NCBI GenBank assembly: GCA_002694065.1
Contig: NZKZ01000122.1
Span: 2,093-22,958, forward strand
Direction of reading: 5' to 3'
Length of the DNA: 20,866 nucleotides
Origin: Acidiferrobacter sp.
Lineage (GTDB): Bacteria > Pseudomonadota > Gammaproteobacteria > Arenicellales > UBA868
Under the pieces are notes generated by a model. That model was not told the origin of the DNA. It worked only from the letters and a program-made list of their open reading frames with translations, and made no database searches. Positions within the stretch are counted from its first letter, which is position 1. Each line of letters begins with the position of its first letter. The translations under genes were made by a program, and so were the position numbers. Shown piece after piece: positions 1 through 7,064 of the stretch.

Positions 1-1799
1 GTCATCACGAGTCCAAAGTGTCGGTCATTCTGGATCCCGACCAAAAGTTCGGCAATGAGTCCATCGGCCATCTGCTCGATCAGGATGCGGTCGTCGGCGG
101 GATGACCCAACGCCTGCGAACCAAGCGAAACCACTTCCTGAGAAATCGCGCCGATGTCGTCTGTATCACAAAGGCCAAGCCGCACGATGCCGTGATCGCT
201 TTTGTGAGGGAGCTCGGGGTTCACCAGCTTGAGTGCCACAGGAAAACCGATCTGGCGAGCCGCCTCAGCGGCATCATGGCTTGTGCAAAGTCTGCCCGGC
301 GGGACCTCTATCTCATGAGCCAGAAGCAGCTGCTTCCCCTGCCACTCATCCAGAAGGTGAGGTTTGCCCTCAACCGGGTGACATGAGGGGATAAAGTGAT
401 CGCCCCCTTGCTTTCTCTTTTGCTGCGCCTCGCCGAACACTGCGGCAGCCCCGATGGCGGCAGTGGCTTCCCCGATGCCCTGAAGCGGCGCGACACCCTG
501 GCTGATCAACGTCTGTTGGGTTTCGATATCAAGGTTTTCAGGCAGGCCAGAGCAGATCGCGGCGGGGATCGAAGCCTTTGCAGCAGCGCGCATGAAGGCC
601 CGGGCGTCGGCCTGGTAATACGGCCGATCCTCACCAAGTTCCGGGGGAGGGTAGTCCTGCACCAGCAACGCCGCGTCATATCCTGGTGCCAGGGCAGCGG
701 CAAAGACTTTTTCCAGAGTGTCTTCGTGACCCCACAGAGGGGTGGTGTAGTCAAGCGGATTGCCCACCGTCGCTATCTCAGGCAGCCATTGGCGAAGCGC
801 CCTCTGGGTCGCCTCGTCAGGAGGGTCAAAGATGAGCCCTTCCCTGTCGGCGCAGTCGGCGAGCATGGCAACATCACCTCCTGAGCAGGTAAAGGCCGCA
901 AGCCGCCTTCCCTTGGGCGGTCCGGCAGTTGTCAGCAGCTGTAAGGTTTCCAGCATGAGGCTCGGGGTCGATACCCGGGCCACGCCGATCCGGTCAAAGA
1001 GCGCCTGATAAAACGTATCCTGCCCCGCAAGTGAACCGGTGTGGGTCAGCGCAGTCTGCGCCGCAAGATCGGATTGACCCGCCTTGAGTGCGACTACTGG
1101 AACCCCCCGGTCGAGGGCGCGTCCCACTGCCGCGGCAAACTGTGGAATATCACGAAGTGTTTCGATATACAGACCGAAACCGGTAACGCTGGGATCGTCT
1201 GCCAGATAATCAAGATAGTCCTCGACTCCGAGCACCGACTGGTTGCCCGCTCCAATCACGTAGGAGAACCGGACGGACCGACGGTTGGTCAGGAGATAGC
1301 CCGACAGCATGCCGGACTGGGAGATGAGGGCAGGGCCTTGCTCGACTGGGGTCCCGCCGTGACTGAAGGGCCACAGGTGTGCACCGGTTATGTAGTTGAG
1401 CAATCCAAAAACATTGGGTCCCGCGAGCGCCATATCACCACAGGCGTCAATGAGTTCCTGTTCCAGGTGGACCCCATCATCACCCAGTTCCCCGAACCCC
1501 GCCGAATAACAGACAATCCCGCCAGCGCCTTTTTCCCTTAATTCCTTAATAACGGGCGGCACTCTTTGTCGGGGCACGGCCAGAAACACTGCGTCCGGTG
1601 CTTCGGGCAGTTCAGCGACACTGGTGTAAGAGGGGATCGCACCGAAGCGGTCCGGTTGCGGGTTCAGCCCCCAGATCTCACCTTTGAAATCACCCGCCGC
1701 ACACTGGCCGGCCGCAAAGACGGCCGAGTCGCCGCCGGCAAAGACAATGTGCCGGGGCGCAAGCAGGCGGCGCAGGTTGGCACGTCGAGCGGGAGTCAC
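1..1799 (-). CDS. ADP-forming acyl-CoA synthetase (acetate--CoA ligase family), 3' end cut by window
   Basis: Interconverts an organic acid, ATP and CoA with an acyl-CoA, ADP and phosphate. The visible 599 codons hold an N-terminal CoA-binding domain (about 1-130), two ligase-CoA domains (about 150-450) and the start of a C-terminal ATP-grasp domain (from about 485). The family's two phosphorylatable histidines are present: H253 in LTHTGSLAG and H532 in LPHKSDHG. Family members are usually about 700 residues, so about 100 are missing to the left. The start is GTG at 1799; its GTGA overlaps the stop of the acyl-CoA dehydrogenase, so the two are probably translationally coupled. No ATG or other good start lies just upstream in frame. 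The neighbours suggest a trimethylammonium acid (gamma-butyrobetaine, carnitine, crotonobetaine or glycine betaine) as substrate; this is inference. Reversibility is known for the family. Confidence 0.88.
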   Translation of the reverse strand, partial: MTPARRANLRRLLAPRHIVFAGGDSAVFAAGQCAAGDFKGEIWGLNPQPDRFGAIPSYTSVAELPEAPDAVFLAVPRQRVPPVIKELREKGAGGIVCYSAGFGELGDDGVHLEQELIDACGDMALAGPNVFGLLNYITGAHLWPFSHGGTPVEQGPALISQSGMLSGYLLTNRRSVRFSYVIGAGNQSVLGVEDYLDYLADDPSVTGFGLYIETLRDIPQFAAAVGRALDRGVPVVALKAGQSDLAAQTALTHTGSLAGQDTFYQALFDRIGVARVSTPSLMLETLQLLTTAGPPKGRRLAAFTCSGGDVAMLADCADREGLIFDPPDEATQRALRQWLPEIATVGNPLDYTTPLWGHEDTLEKVFAAALAPGYDAALLVQDYPPPELGEDRPYYQADARAFMRAAAKASIPAAICSGLPENLDIETQQTLISQGVAPLQGIGEATAAIGAAAVFGEAQQKRKQGGDHFIPSCHPVEGKPHLLDEWQGKQLLLAHEIEVPPGRLCTSHDAAEAARQIGFPVALKLVNPELPHKSDHGIVRLGLCDTDDIGAISQEVVSLGSQALGHPADDRILIEQMADGLIAELLVGIQNDRHFGLVM

Positions 1800-2956
1800 G
1801 CCCCGAGTGGTCTCAATAACGACCGACTGATGATATGACGTTGAATCTCGGAAGTGCCTTCCCAGATTCGCTCGAGCCTTGCGTCGCGCCAGAGCCTTTC
1901 GATCGGCAGATCCTCCATGAGACCCATTCCGCCGTGAATCTGTACCGCATCATCGGCCAGTCGATGCAGCATCTCTGAGGCAAAGAGCTTGCACATTGCG
2001 GCATCGGTGGGCGTCATCTGCCCGGCATCGGCTTTGCGCGCTGCGTGCATGACGAGAAGGTCTGCTGCCTGAAGTTCGGTAGCCATATCAGCGAGTTTGA
2101 ATGAGGTGCCTTGAAACTTGCCGATTGGCTGATCGAACTGCTTGCGGTTGGCGGCCCAATCCAAAGACAGTTCCAAAAGCCGTTCCGCACGGCCGCAGCA
2201 GCCGGCACCGACCCATACCCGACCCATCTTGATCCACTTGTCCGCCAGGATTAATCCCTCACCTTCCTTGCCCAGCATCTGTGCCTCACTGACGCGACAG
2301 TCATTGAAAGACAGTACGAAGTTAAGATAGGCGCGCTGACTGACGCACCTCGGTCCTCGGGTGATCTCAAACCCGGGATGTCCCCGGTCGACCAAGAACG
2401 CGCTGACGCGCTTGCGCGGGCCGCGCGGCGTGTCGTCTGTCCCGGTAGCGGCAAACACAATGGCAAAGTCAGGCTCGACATGGCCGCTGACGAAGTGCTT
2501 TGAGCCGTTAATGATCCAGTCGCTGCCCTCAGGGCGCGCGCGGGTTGCCATGGACATGATGTCCGAACCGGCACCAGGCTCAGTGATCGCAAAGCACTCG
2601 ACTTTTTCCCCGGTTACGCAAGGGAAAAGATATTTCTGCTTCTGTTCCTCATTGCAGGCCATCAGGAGTTCAGTTGGGCGCCACGCAAACCCGTGCAGAG
2701 CGTGGGAGACCTTACCAAATTCGCGCTCCATGATAGCGAGGCTGGTGTAGTCCAGGCCGCCGCCTCCAACGGACTCGGGCAGGTTGGCCGCATAAAATCC
2801 CATTTCAATTGCCTTGCGCTTGATCTGCTCTCCCTGTTCAGGACTGACCTCTCCGTTGCGCTCCACCTCCACTTCGAGTGGCAGGAGTTCTTCAGAAACG
2901 AAAGCCTGGGCGGAATCCGCCAGCATTCGCTGTTCGCTGGTAAGTTCGATATCCAT
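1796..2956 (-). CDS. acyl-CoA dehydrogenase; candidate gamma-butyrobetainyl-CoA dehydrogenase
   Basis: FAD-dependent alpha,beta-dehydrogenation of an acyl-CoA, with electrons passed to ETF. The 386-residue protein shows the family hallmarks: the flavin-contact stretch FAITEPGAGSD near residue 130, and IWEGTSEIQRH near the C-terminus with the catalytic-base glutamate at about 366. I chose ATG 2956 because the conserved helix (MDIELTSEQ) begins there; a TTG at 3004 would add an unconserved tail. It is transcribed away from the CaiD-like gene and overlaps the CoA synthetase by 4 bases. E. coli CaiA, the crotonobetainyl-CoA reductase, belongs to the same superfamily, but this protein keeps the canonical glutamate that CaiA, as I recall it, lacks. 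Oxidation of gamma-butyrobetainyl-CoA to crotonobetainyl-CoA would fit the locus. The family assignment is firm; the substrate is inferred. Confidence 0.9.
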   Translation of the reverse strand: MDIELTSEQRMLADSAQAFVSEELLPLEVEVERNGEVSPEQGEQIKRKAIEMGFYAANLPESVGGGGLDYTSLAIMEREFGKVSHALHGFAWRPTELLMACNEEQKQKYLFPCVTGEKVECFAITEPGAGSDIMSMATRARPEGSDWIINGSKHFVSGHVEPDFAIVFAATGTDDTPRGPRKRVSAFLVDRGHPGFEITRGPRCVSQRAYLNFVLSFNDCRVSEAQMLGKEGEGLILADKWIKMGRVWVGAGCCGRAERLLELSLDWAANRKQFDQPIGKFQGTSFKLADMATELQAADLLVMHAARKADAGQMTPTDAAMCKLFASEMLHRLADDAVQIHGGMGLMEDLPIERLWRDARLERIWEGTSEIQRHIISRSLLRPLGA

Positions 2957-3020
2957 AGTTTTTCGCCGGCAGCGCCCCGTCGCAGCGGCGCAACTTTGTA
3001 TCAAGATGGCCCAGATAATA

Positions 3021-3047
3021 TTGCTTTGCGCGGCTTATTGCCATAAT
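3021..3047 (+). promoter_or_regulatory. possible sigma-70 promoter for the carnitine trio
   Basis: In the 146-base divergent gap, TTGCTT (3021-3026) is followed after 15 bases by CATAAT (3042-3047), preceded by TG as in an extended -10. The short spacer makes it tentative. The gap (2957-3102) must also hold the promoter of the minus-strand dehydrogenase-synthetase pair, but no convincing minus-strand -35/-10 pair was found. Confidence 0.3.
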
Positions 3048-3102
3048 GTGCGCGCCGTAACTCACACCCGGCGAAATGCAGGGAAACCGGAGCCCGAGCG
3101 CA

Positions 3103-3915
3103 ATGGAAGATCGATCAAACGAACTTAATGTCATCCGGCATGGCAGTGTGCTGGAGATTCAGCTGAACCGTCCCAAAGTGAACGCCATCGACTTTGAATT
3201 AAGCCGCCGGATCAATGAGGCAGTAGTTCTGCTGCGCGATGATCCGGAGCTTCGCGTCGGACTCGTCACGGCGACCGGAGAAAAGATCTTCTCCGCCGGA
3301 TGGGATCTCAAGGCGCTGGATAGCGGGGAGCAACAGTTGGACAACTGGTGGGAGGCCGATGCTGATTTGCCCGGCGGCTTTGCGGGGCTGACTGAGATGT
3401 GGCATCTCAACAAACCGGTGATTGCCGCTGTCAACGGACACGCGATCGGCGGCGGCTTTGAGCTGGTCATGTCTTGTGATCTGGTGATTGCGGCGGATCA
3501 TGTTTTTTTCCAGCTTCCGGAGATGCCGCTCGGCATTGTTCCCGATGCGGGCGCCATCCAGAGGCTCCCCCGACGGGTTCCCTATAACGTTGCGGTGGAG
3601 ATGCTCTGGCTGGGCCGGAAGATGGGGGCAGAAGAGGCAATGCGCCACGGCCTTGTCAACGCGGTAGTGCCATCAGCCGATTTGCCGGCAACGGCAATGG
3701 ATTGGGCGCAGCAGATCGCAGATTCGGCACCGTTGGCGGTGCAGACCATCAAGGAAGTGCTGCGGGCGATTGAAGCGGACACCATTGAGGGCGCTTTCAA
3801 TACCATGCGTACTGGTGATCTGCCGACCTATCGGAAAATGCTGCGTTCCGAAGATGCCCAAGAAGGCGTCCGCGCCTTTGTAGAAAAACGCAAACCCATT
3901 TTCAAAGGTGAGTAG
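3103..3915 (+). CDS. caiD: carnitinyl-CoA dehydratase-like enoyl-CoA hydratase (CaiD type)
   Basis: Crotonase-fold enzyme expected to hydrate crotonobetainyl-CoA to L-carnitinyl-CoA. Resemblance to remembered E. coli CaiD extends well beyond crotonase basics: shared blocks include FSAGWDLKA (oxyanion hole), GGFAGLTE, NKPVIAAVNG, the LGIVPD loop and the RKMGAEEA segment. The two crotonase glutamates are at E120 and E140, 20 residues apart as expected. I start at ATG 3103 (270 aa) because GGAG at 3089-3092 sits 10 bases upstream; ATG 3076 lacks a site and would add nine unconserved residues. A 37-base gap precedes the carnitine dehydrogenase, so they are probably co-transcribed. Alternative: a hydratase for another short acyl-CoA, but the adjoining carnitine genes make CaiD activity the best reading. 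Confidence 0.85.
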   Translation: MEDRSNELNVIRHGSVLEIQLNRPKVNAIDFELSRRINEAVVLLRDDPELRVGLVTATGEKIFSAGWDLKALDSGEQQLDNWWEADADLPGGFAGLTEMWHLNKPVIAAVNGHAIGGGFELVMSCDLVIAADHVFFQLPEMPLGIVPDAGAIQRLPRRVPYNVAVEMLWLGRKMGAEEAMRHGLVNAVVPSADLPATAMDWAQQIADSAPLAVQTIKEVLRAIEADTIEGAFNTMRTGDLPTYRKMLRSEDAQEGVRAFVEKRKPIFKGE

Positions 3916-3952
3916 TGCTGTTAAGTCCAGACTAACGAGGAATAAAGAGCGT

Positions 3953-4930
3953 ATGACGGAGTCGAATATCAAAAAGGTCGCGCTGGTGGGCGGAGGCGTT
4001 ATCGGAGGGGGTTGGGCTACGCGGTGTCTTGCCAATGGCCTCGAGGTCGTTCTGACGGACCCAAGACCTGAAGCCCGGGATTACGTTGAGACCATGGTGG
4101 CCGATGCCTGGCCGGTGCTCGAGGATGCGGGTCTTGTATCCGAGAACAAAGGCGAACTGCACTTTGCGCAGGATATTGCGCAAGCGGTGCAGGATGCCGA
4201 TTTTGTTCAGGAGAATGTCCCCGAGCGCGAAGAACTCAAGATTTCGGTACATGAAGAGATCAGCCAGCATGCCCGCGAGGATGTGGTCATCGCATCAAGC
4301 TCATCCGGGCTTTTGCCGAGTCGACTGCAGGCGCGATGTGCGCATCCGGAGCGCTTGATGATTGGCCATCCTTTTGCCCCGGTCTATTTGTTGCCCCTGG
4401 TCGAGATTGTGGGAAGTGAGCAGACGTCACAGACTGCTATTGCACAAGCGGGTGCTTTTTACCGATCCCTTGGCATGCGGCCGCTGCATGTTCGTCGGGA
4501 GATCGAAGCCTATATCGCAGACCGCCTGCAGGAATCCCTCTATCGTGAAGCCCTGCATCTTATCGATCAGGGTGTTGCTACGGTCGCAGAGATCGACGCG
4601 GCCGTCACTGGCGGCCCGGGCTTGCGATGGGCGTTCATGGGAACGTTTCTTGCCTGGCATCTCGGCGGCGGTCCGGGCGGGATGCGCCATACCATTGAGC
4701 AGTTTGGACCCGCATTGGAATTGCCCTGGTCACATATGAAGGCACCGGAGTTGACCGATGAACTGAAAGAACGCATCGTTGACGGCTGCGAAGTGGAGTC
4801 CGGTGCGCGGGCCTTTGACGAGATGGAGCGTCGGCGCGACCGCTGTCTTGCGGAGATTCAGAAAGTGCTGAAAGAACACTGGTATCCCCCCGAAGAAGAC
4901 GGCTGGCCACCGATGGCAACCGACCGATAA
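3953..4930 (+). CDS. lcdH: L-carnitine 3-dehydrogenase (3-hydroxyacyl-CoA dehydrogenase family)
   Basis: NAD-dependent oxidation of L-carnitine to 3-dehydrocarnitine. The 325-residue protein has the Rossmann motif GGGVIGGG at 13-20, SSSSGLLPSR from 115, and the catalytic-His region IGHPFAPVYLLPLVEIV with H139 and E151. The long C-terminal match (SLGMRPLHVR, ADRLQESLYREALHL, GLRWAFMGTFLAW, EQFGPALELPW) is typical of bacterial carnitine dehydrogenases rather than fatty-acid FadB-type enzymes. The usual asparagine of the HPFNP motif is alanine here (A142, bases 4376-4378). The C-terminal hotdog thioesterase domain fused to some rhizobial carnitine dehydrogenases is absent. ATG 3953 was chosen over an upstream start at 3908, which would run into the caiD end; GAGG at 3937-3940 precedes it. 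BKACE, the next enzyme of the pathway, follows. Confidence 0.88.
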   Translation: MTESNIKKVALVGGGVIGGGWATRCLANGLEVVLTDPRPEARDYVETMVADAWPVLEDAGLVSENKGELHFAQDIAQAVQDADFVQENVPEREELKISVHEEISQHAREDVVIASSSSGLLPSRLQARCAHPERLMIGHPFAPVYLLPLVEIVGSEQTSQTAIAQAGAFYRSLGMRPLHVRREIEAYIADRLQESLYREALHLIDQGVATVAEIDAAVTGGPGLRWAFMGTFLAWHLGGGPGGMRHTIEQFGPALELPWSHMKAPELTDELKERIVDGCEVESGARAFDEMERRRDRCLAEIQKVLKEHWYPPEEDGWPPMATDR

Positions 4931-4983
4931 CAAACACACAACAAAACCATTGATCACTAAATCAGTTAGACCGAGTTAAATTC

Positions 4984-4990
4984 AGGAGGA
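4984..4990 (+). promoter_or_regulatory. strong Shine-Dalgarno site of the BKACE gene
   Basis: AGGAGGA lies 9 bases before ATG 5000 and 15 before a second in-frame ATG at 5006, which decides the start. The 69-base spacer after the carnitine dehydrogenase is noticeably A-rich and otherwise shows nothing clear. Confidence 0.75.
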
Positions 4991-4999
4991 ACACGAGAG

Positions 5000-5884
5000 A
5001 TGACCATGAATACCGATGTAGTCGTGACTTGCGCGGTAACCGGCGCGGGAGATACGGTGGATAAGCATCCGGCGATCCCTGTTACCCCCGAACAGATCGC
5101 CAACTCAGCGATTGAGGCGGCAGATGCTGGGGCAGCGATAGTCCATCTGCATGTTCGTGATCCCGAGACCGGCAAAGGCAGTCGCGATATCAATCTTTTC
5201 AAAGAGACTGTGGAGCTTGTCAGGAACAGCGGCCGAAATGTGCTGATTAACCTGACCGCGGGCATGGGCGGGGACTTGGTCGTTGATGACGAGAATCCGG
5301 AGGTCCCGGCAGAGGGAACGGATCTCATCAGTGCCGAAGAGCGCATGGCGCATGTGGAGTTGCTGCGCCCGGATATCGCGACGCTGGATTGCGGCACAAT
5401 CAACTTCGACAACGCCAATTACGTCTACATCCAGACCCCCAATATGCTGCGGGCCATGGCTGCGCGCTATGCGGAAATCGGGGTCAAGCCCGAGATGGAA
5501 GTCTTTGATTTGGGTCACTTGCGATTCGCAAACCAGATGGTGTCGGAAGGATTGATCAAGGGGAGGCCGATGTACCAGGTATGCCTGGGTATTCCGTGGG
5601 GCGCCGGCGCGGATTCCGCAACAATGACGGCGATGGTGGGTCAGTTGCCCCGGGACGCGTTCTGGTCAGGATTCGGCATCAGCCGGACGCAGATGCCAAT
5701 GGCGGCGCAAGCCATGTTGCTCGGTGGGAACGTCCGGGTGGGGCTGGAAGACAACCTGTATCTTGAAAAAGGGGTGCCCGCAAGCAACGCTCAACTGGTC
5801 GAGAAGGCCGTCCGCATCATCCGTGATCTGGGAGGACAGATCTGCGATGCGGACCAGGCCCGCGAGAGATTGGGTATCGCCTGA
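5000..5884 (+). CDS. BKACE-family beta-keto acid cleavage enzyme; probable 3-dehydrocarnitine:acetyl-CoA cleavage enzyme
   Basis: Zinc-dependent DUF849 enzyme. Members condense a beta-keto acid with acetyl-CoA and split it into acetoacetate and a new acyl-CoA; with 3-dehydrocarnitine the product is betainyl-CoA. Of 294 residues, the metal site is visible as H49 and H51 in VHLHVRD and E250 in RVGLEDN. ITLTAG-like and LDCGTINF strands, the CLGIPWG loop and the C-terminal NAQLVEKA helix are all in place. The opening (VTCAVTGAGDTVDKHPAIPVTP) matches carnitine-locus BKACEs as I remember them. Position directly after the L-carnitine dehydrogenase fixes the likely substrate better than family membership alone, since BKACEs use many keto acids. 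Its product would need a betainyl-CoA thioesterase or CoA-recycling enzyme; no hotdog thioesterase is present in the window. Confidence 0.87.
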   Translation: MTMNTDVVVTCAVTGAGDTVDKHPAIPVTPEQIANSAIEAADAGAAIVHLHVRDPETGKGSRDINLFKETVELVRNSGRNVLINLTAGMGGDLVVDDENPEVPAEGTDLISAEERMAHVELLRPDIATLDCGTINFDNANYVYIQTPNMLRAMAARYAEIGVKPEMEVFDLGHLRFANQMVSEGLIKGRPMYQVCLGIPWGAGADSATMTAMVGQLPRDAFWSGFGISRTQMPMAAQAMLLGGNVRVGLEDNLYLEKGVPASNAQLVEKAVRIIRDLGGQICDADQARERLGIA

Positions 5885-5907
5885 AAACCTAATTCGCTTA
5901 AGTGAGA

Positions 5908-5941
5908 CTGCGCCGGGAGCCGTAACCAGAGTCCGGCGCAG
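5908..5941. terminator. hairpin between convergent genes, possible bidirectional terminator
   Basis: A perfect 9-base inverted repeat (CTGCGCCGG at 5908-5916, CCGGCGCAG at 5933-5941) with a 16-base loop fills the 65-base gap between two converging genes. There is no T-run on either strand, so intrinsic termination is uncertain. A second short repeat (GAACT 5942-5946, AGTTC 5952-5956) abuts it and runs into the stop codon of the minus-strand gene. Confidence 0.45.
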
Positions 5942-5949
5942 GAACTCTC

Positions 5950-6993
5950 CTAGTTCTCTGCGAATTCAGGCATGACTTCGTTGATGAAGAGCTCCAAAGA
6001 GCGCTTTTGCTCTTTCATGCCGAGGCCGAGACTGGCGTAGTAGGTAAATTGATCGACGCCGAGGTCGTCGTAAAGTCGCAGCTTGCTGATGACTTCTTCA
6101 GACGTGCCGAACATCAGATTCTCCTGCAGCATGTTGGGATCATATTCATCCCGGTTTTCCAGCGTTGATAAATCAATCATCGCGGGAAATCCATTTTCGA
6201 CACCCCCGGCATTCTTAAAGAGGTTTTCAAACTGGGCTAACTGACGGCGCGCTGCTTCAATCGGCACCATCCAGTCGTCTTTGTTGTCGTAAACACAGGT
6301 ATGCCGCATGGCGGAGAAGATCGGTCTGGCCTGACCCGGATTTTCATCGAGAGCCGTCTGCAGTCTTCCGAGGTAGGTCTCGACCTCACTCATTGGCCGA
6401 GTCAGCGGCCATGACATGATGTTGCACTGGTTTTTCACCGCATAGTCGTAGGTGATCGGGGCACGGGCTGCCACCCATATTGGCGGATGCGGCTTTTGCA
6501 GAGGCTTTGGCACGGAGGTGGCTTCCGGGAAGGTCCAATAGTCACCCTCATGAGCGTAGTCACCCTGCCAGAGCGCTTTGACAGCCGGCAGCATCTCCTG
6601 CATGTAGCGCCAAGCGTCGGTCTGCTTGAGACCGGCGTGCATTCTGTCGAACTCCCGTTGATAGGCTCCCGAGCCGATTCCGAACTCCAGCCGGCCATTG
6701 CTATACAAGTCCAGCAGGGCGGCTTCGCCCGCAACATTAATCGGATGCCAGTAGGGCGCTACGACCACCGCTGTACCAAGACGGATGCGGTCGGTGTGTG
6801 CGGCCCACCAGGTCAGGATCTGAAAGGGATTGGGCGCAATTGTCATTTCAAGGGCATGGTGTTCCGCAGCCCAGACAATGTGGAACCCTCCGGCATCGGC
6901 CATTTGCACCATCTCCAGCGTGTGTCGCTCAACATCGGCCATGTCGGTATCCGGGGCGATACGCTCCATATTGATGGCTAACTGAAATTTCAT
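5950..6993 (-). CDS. LLM-class (bacterial luciferase-like) flavin-dependent monooxygenase
   Basis: A 347-residue TIM-barrel protein of the luciferase-like family, whose members use reduced FMN (or F420) to oxygenate or reduce small substrates. Signs are VWAAEHH near residue 40, the strand RIRLGTAVVVAPYWHP, LLDLYSNGRLEFGIGSGAY and the PHPPIWVAARAP segment. It is close to full family length and has no signal peptide. It is the last gene of a minus-strand series RidA - aldehyde dehydrogenase - this gene, with a 71-base gap after the dehydrogenase, and converges on the BKACE gene. No flavin reductase partner is encoded in the window. An aldehyde or semialdehyde product passed to the neighbouring dehydrogenase would make sense. 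The substrate cannot be read from sequence; N-heterocycles, amines and terpenes are all handled by relatives. Confidence 0.85.
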   Translation of the reverse strand: MKFQLAINMERIAPDTDMADVERHTLEMVQMADAGGFHIVWAAEHHALEMTIAPNPFQILTWWAAHTDRIRLGTAVVVAPYWHPINVAGEAALLDLYSNGRLEFGIGSGAYQREFDRMHAGLKQTDAWRYMQEMLPAVKALWQGDYAHEGDYWTFPEATSVPKPLQKPHPPIWVAARAPITYDYAVKNQCNIMSWPLTRPMSEVETYLGRLQTALDENPGQARPIFSAMRHTCVYDNKDDWMVPIEAARRQLAQFENLFKNAGGVENGFPAMIDLSTLENRDEYDPNMLQENLMFGTSEEVISKLRLYDDLGVDQFTYYASLGLGMKEQKRSLELFINEVMPEFAEN

Positions 6994-7064
6994 GGGGTTC
7001 CCTTAAATGAACGATTAACGCGAGGCGAGTCTATCACCACGCCAGTGAATGTCGCTGACCTAGA

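Noticed and set aside
396..884. Long plus-strand open frame opposite the CoA synthetase
   Set aside because: It has no recognisable family motifs, while the minus strand gives a continuous 599-codon synthetase with both catalytic histidines through the same bases.
1041..1541. Plus-strand open frame opposite the CoA synthetase
   Set aside because: Antisense shadow of the ligase-CoA domains; no motif and no ribosome site.
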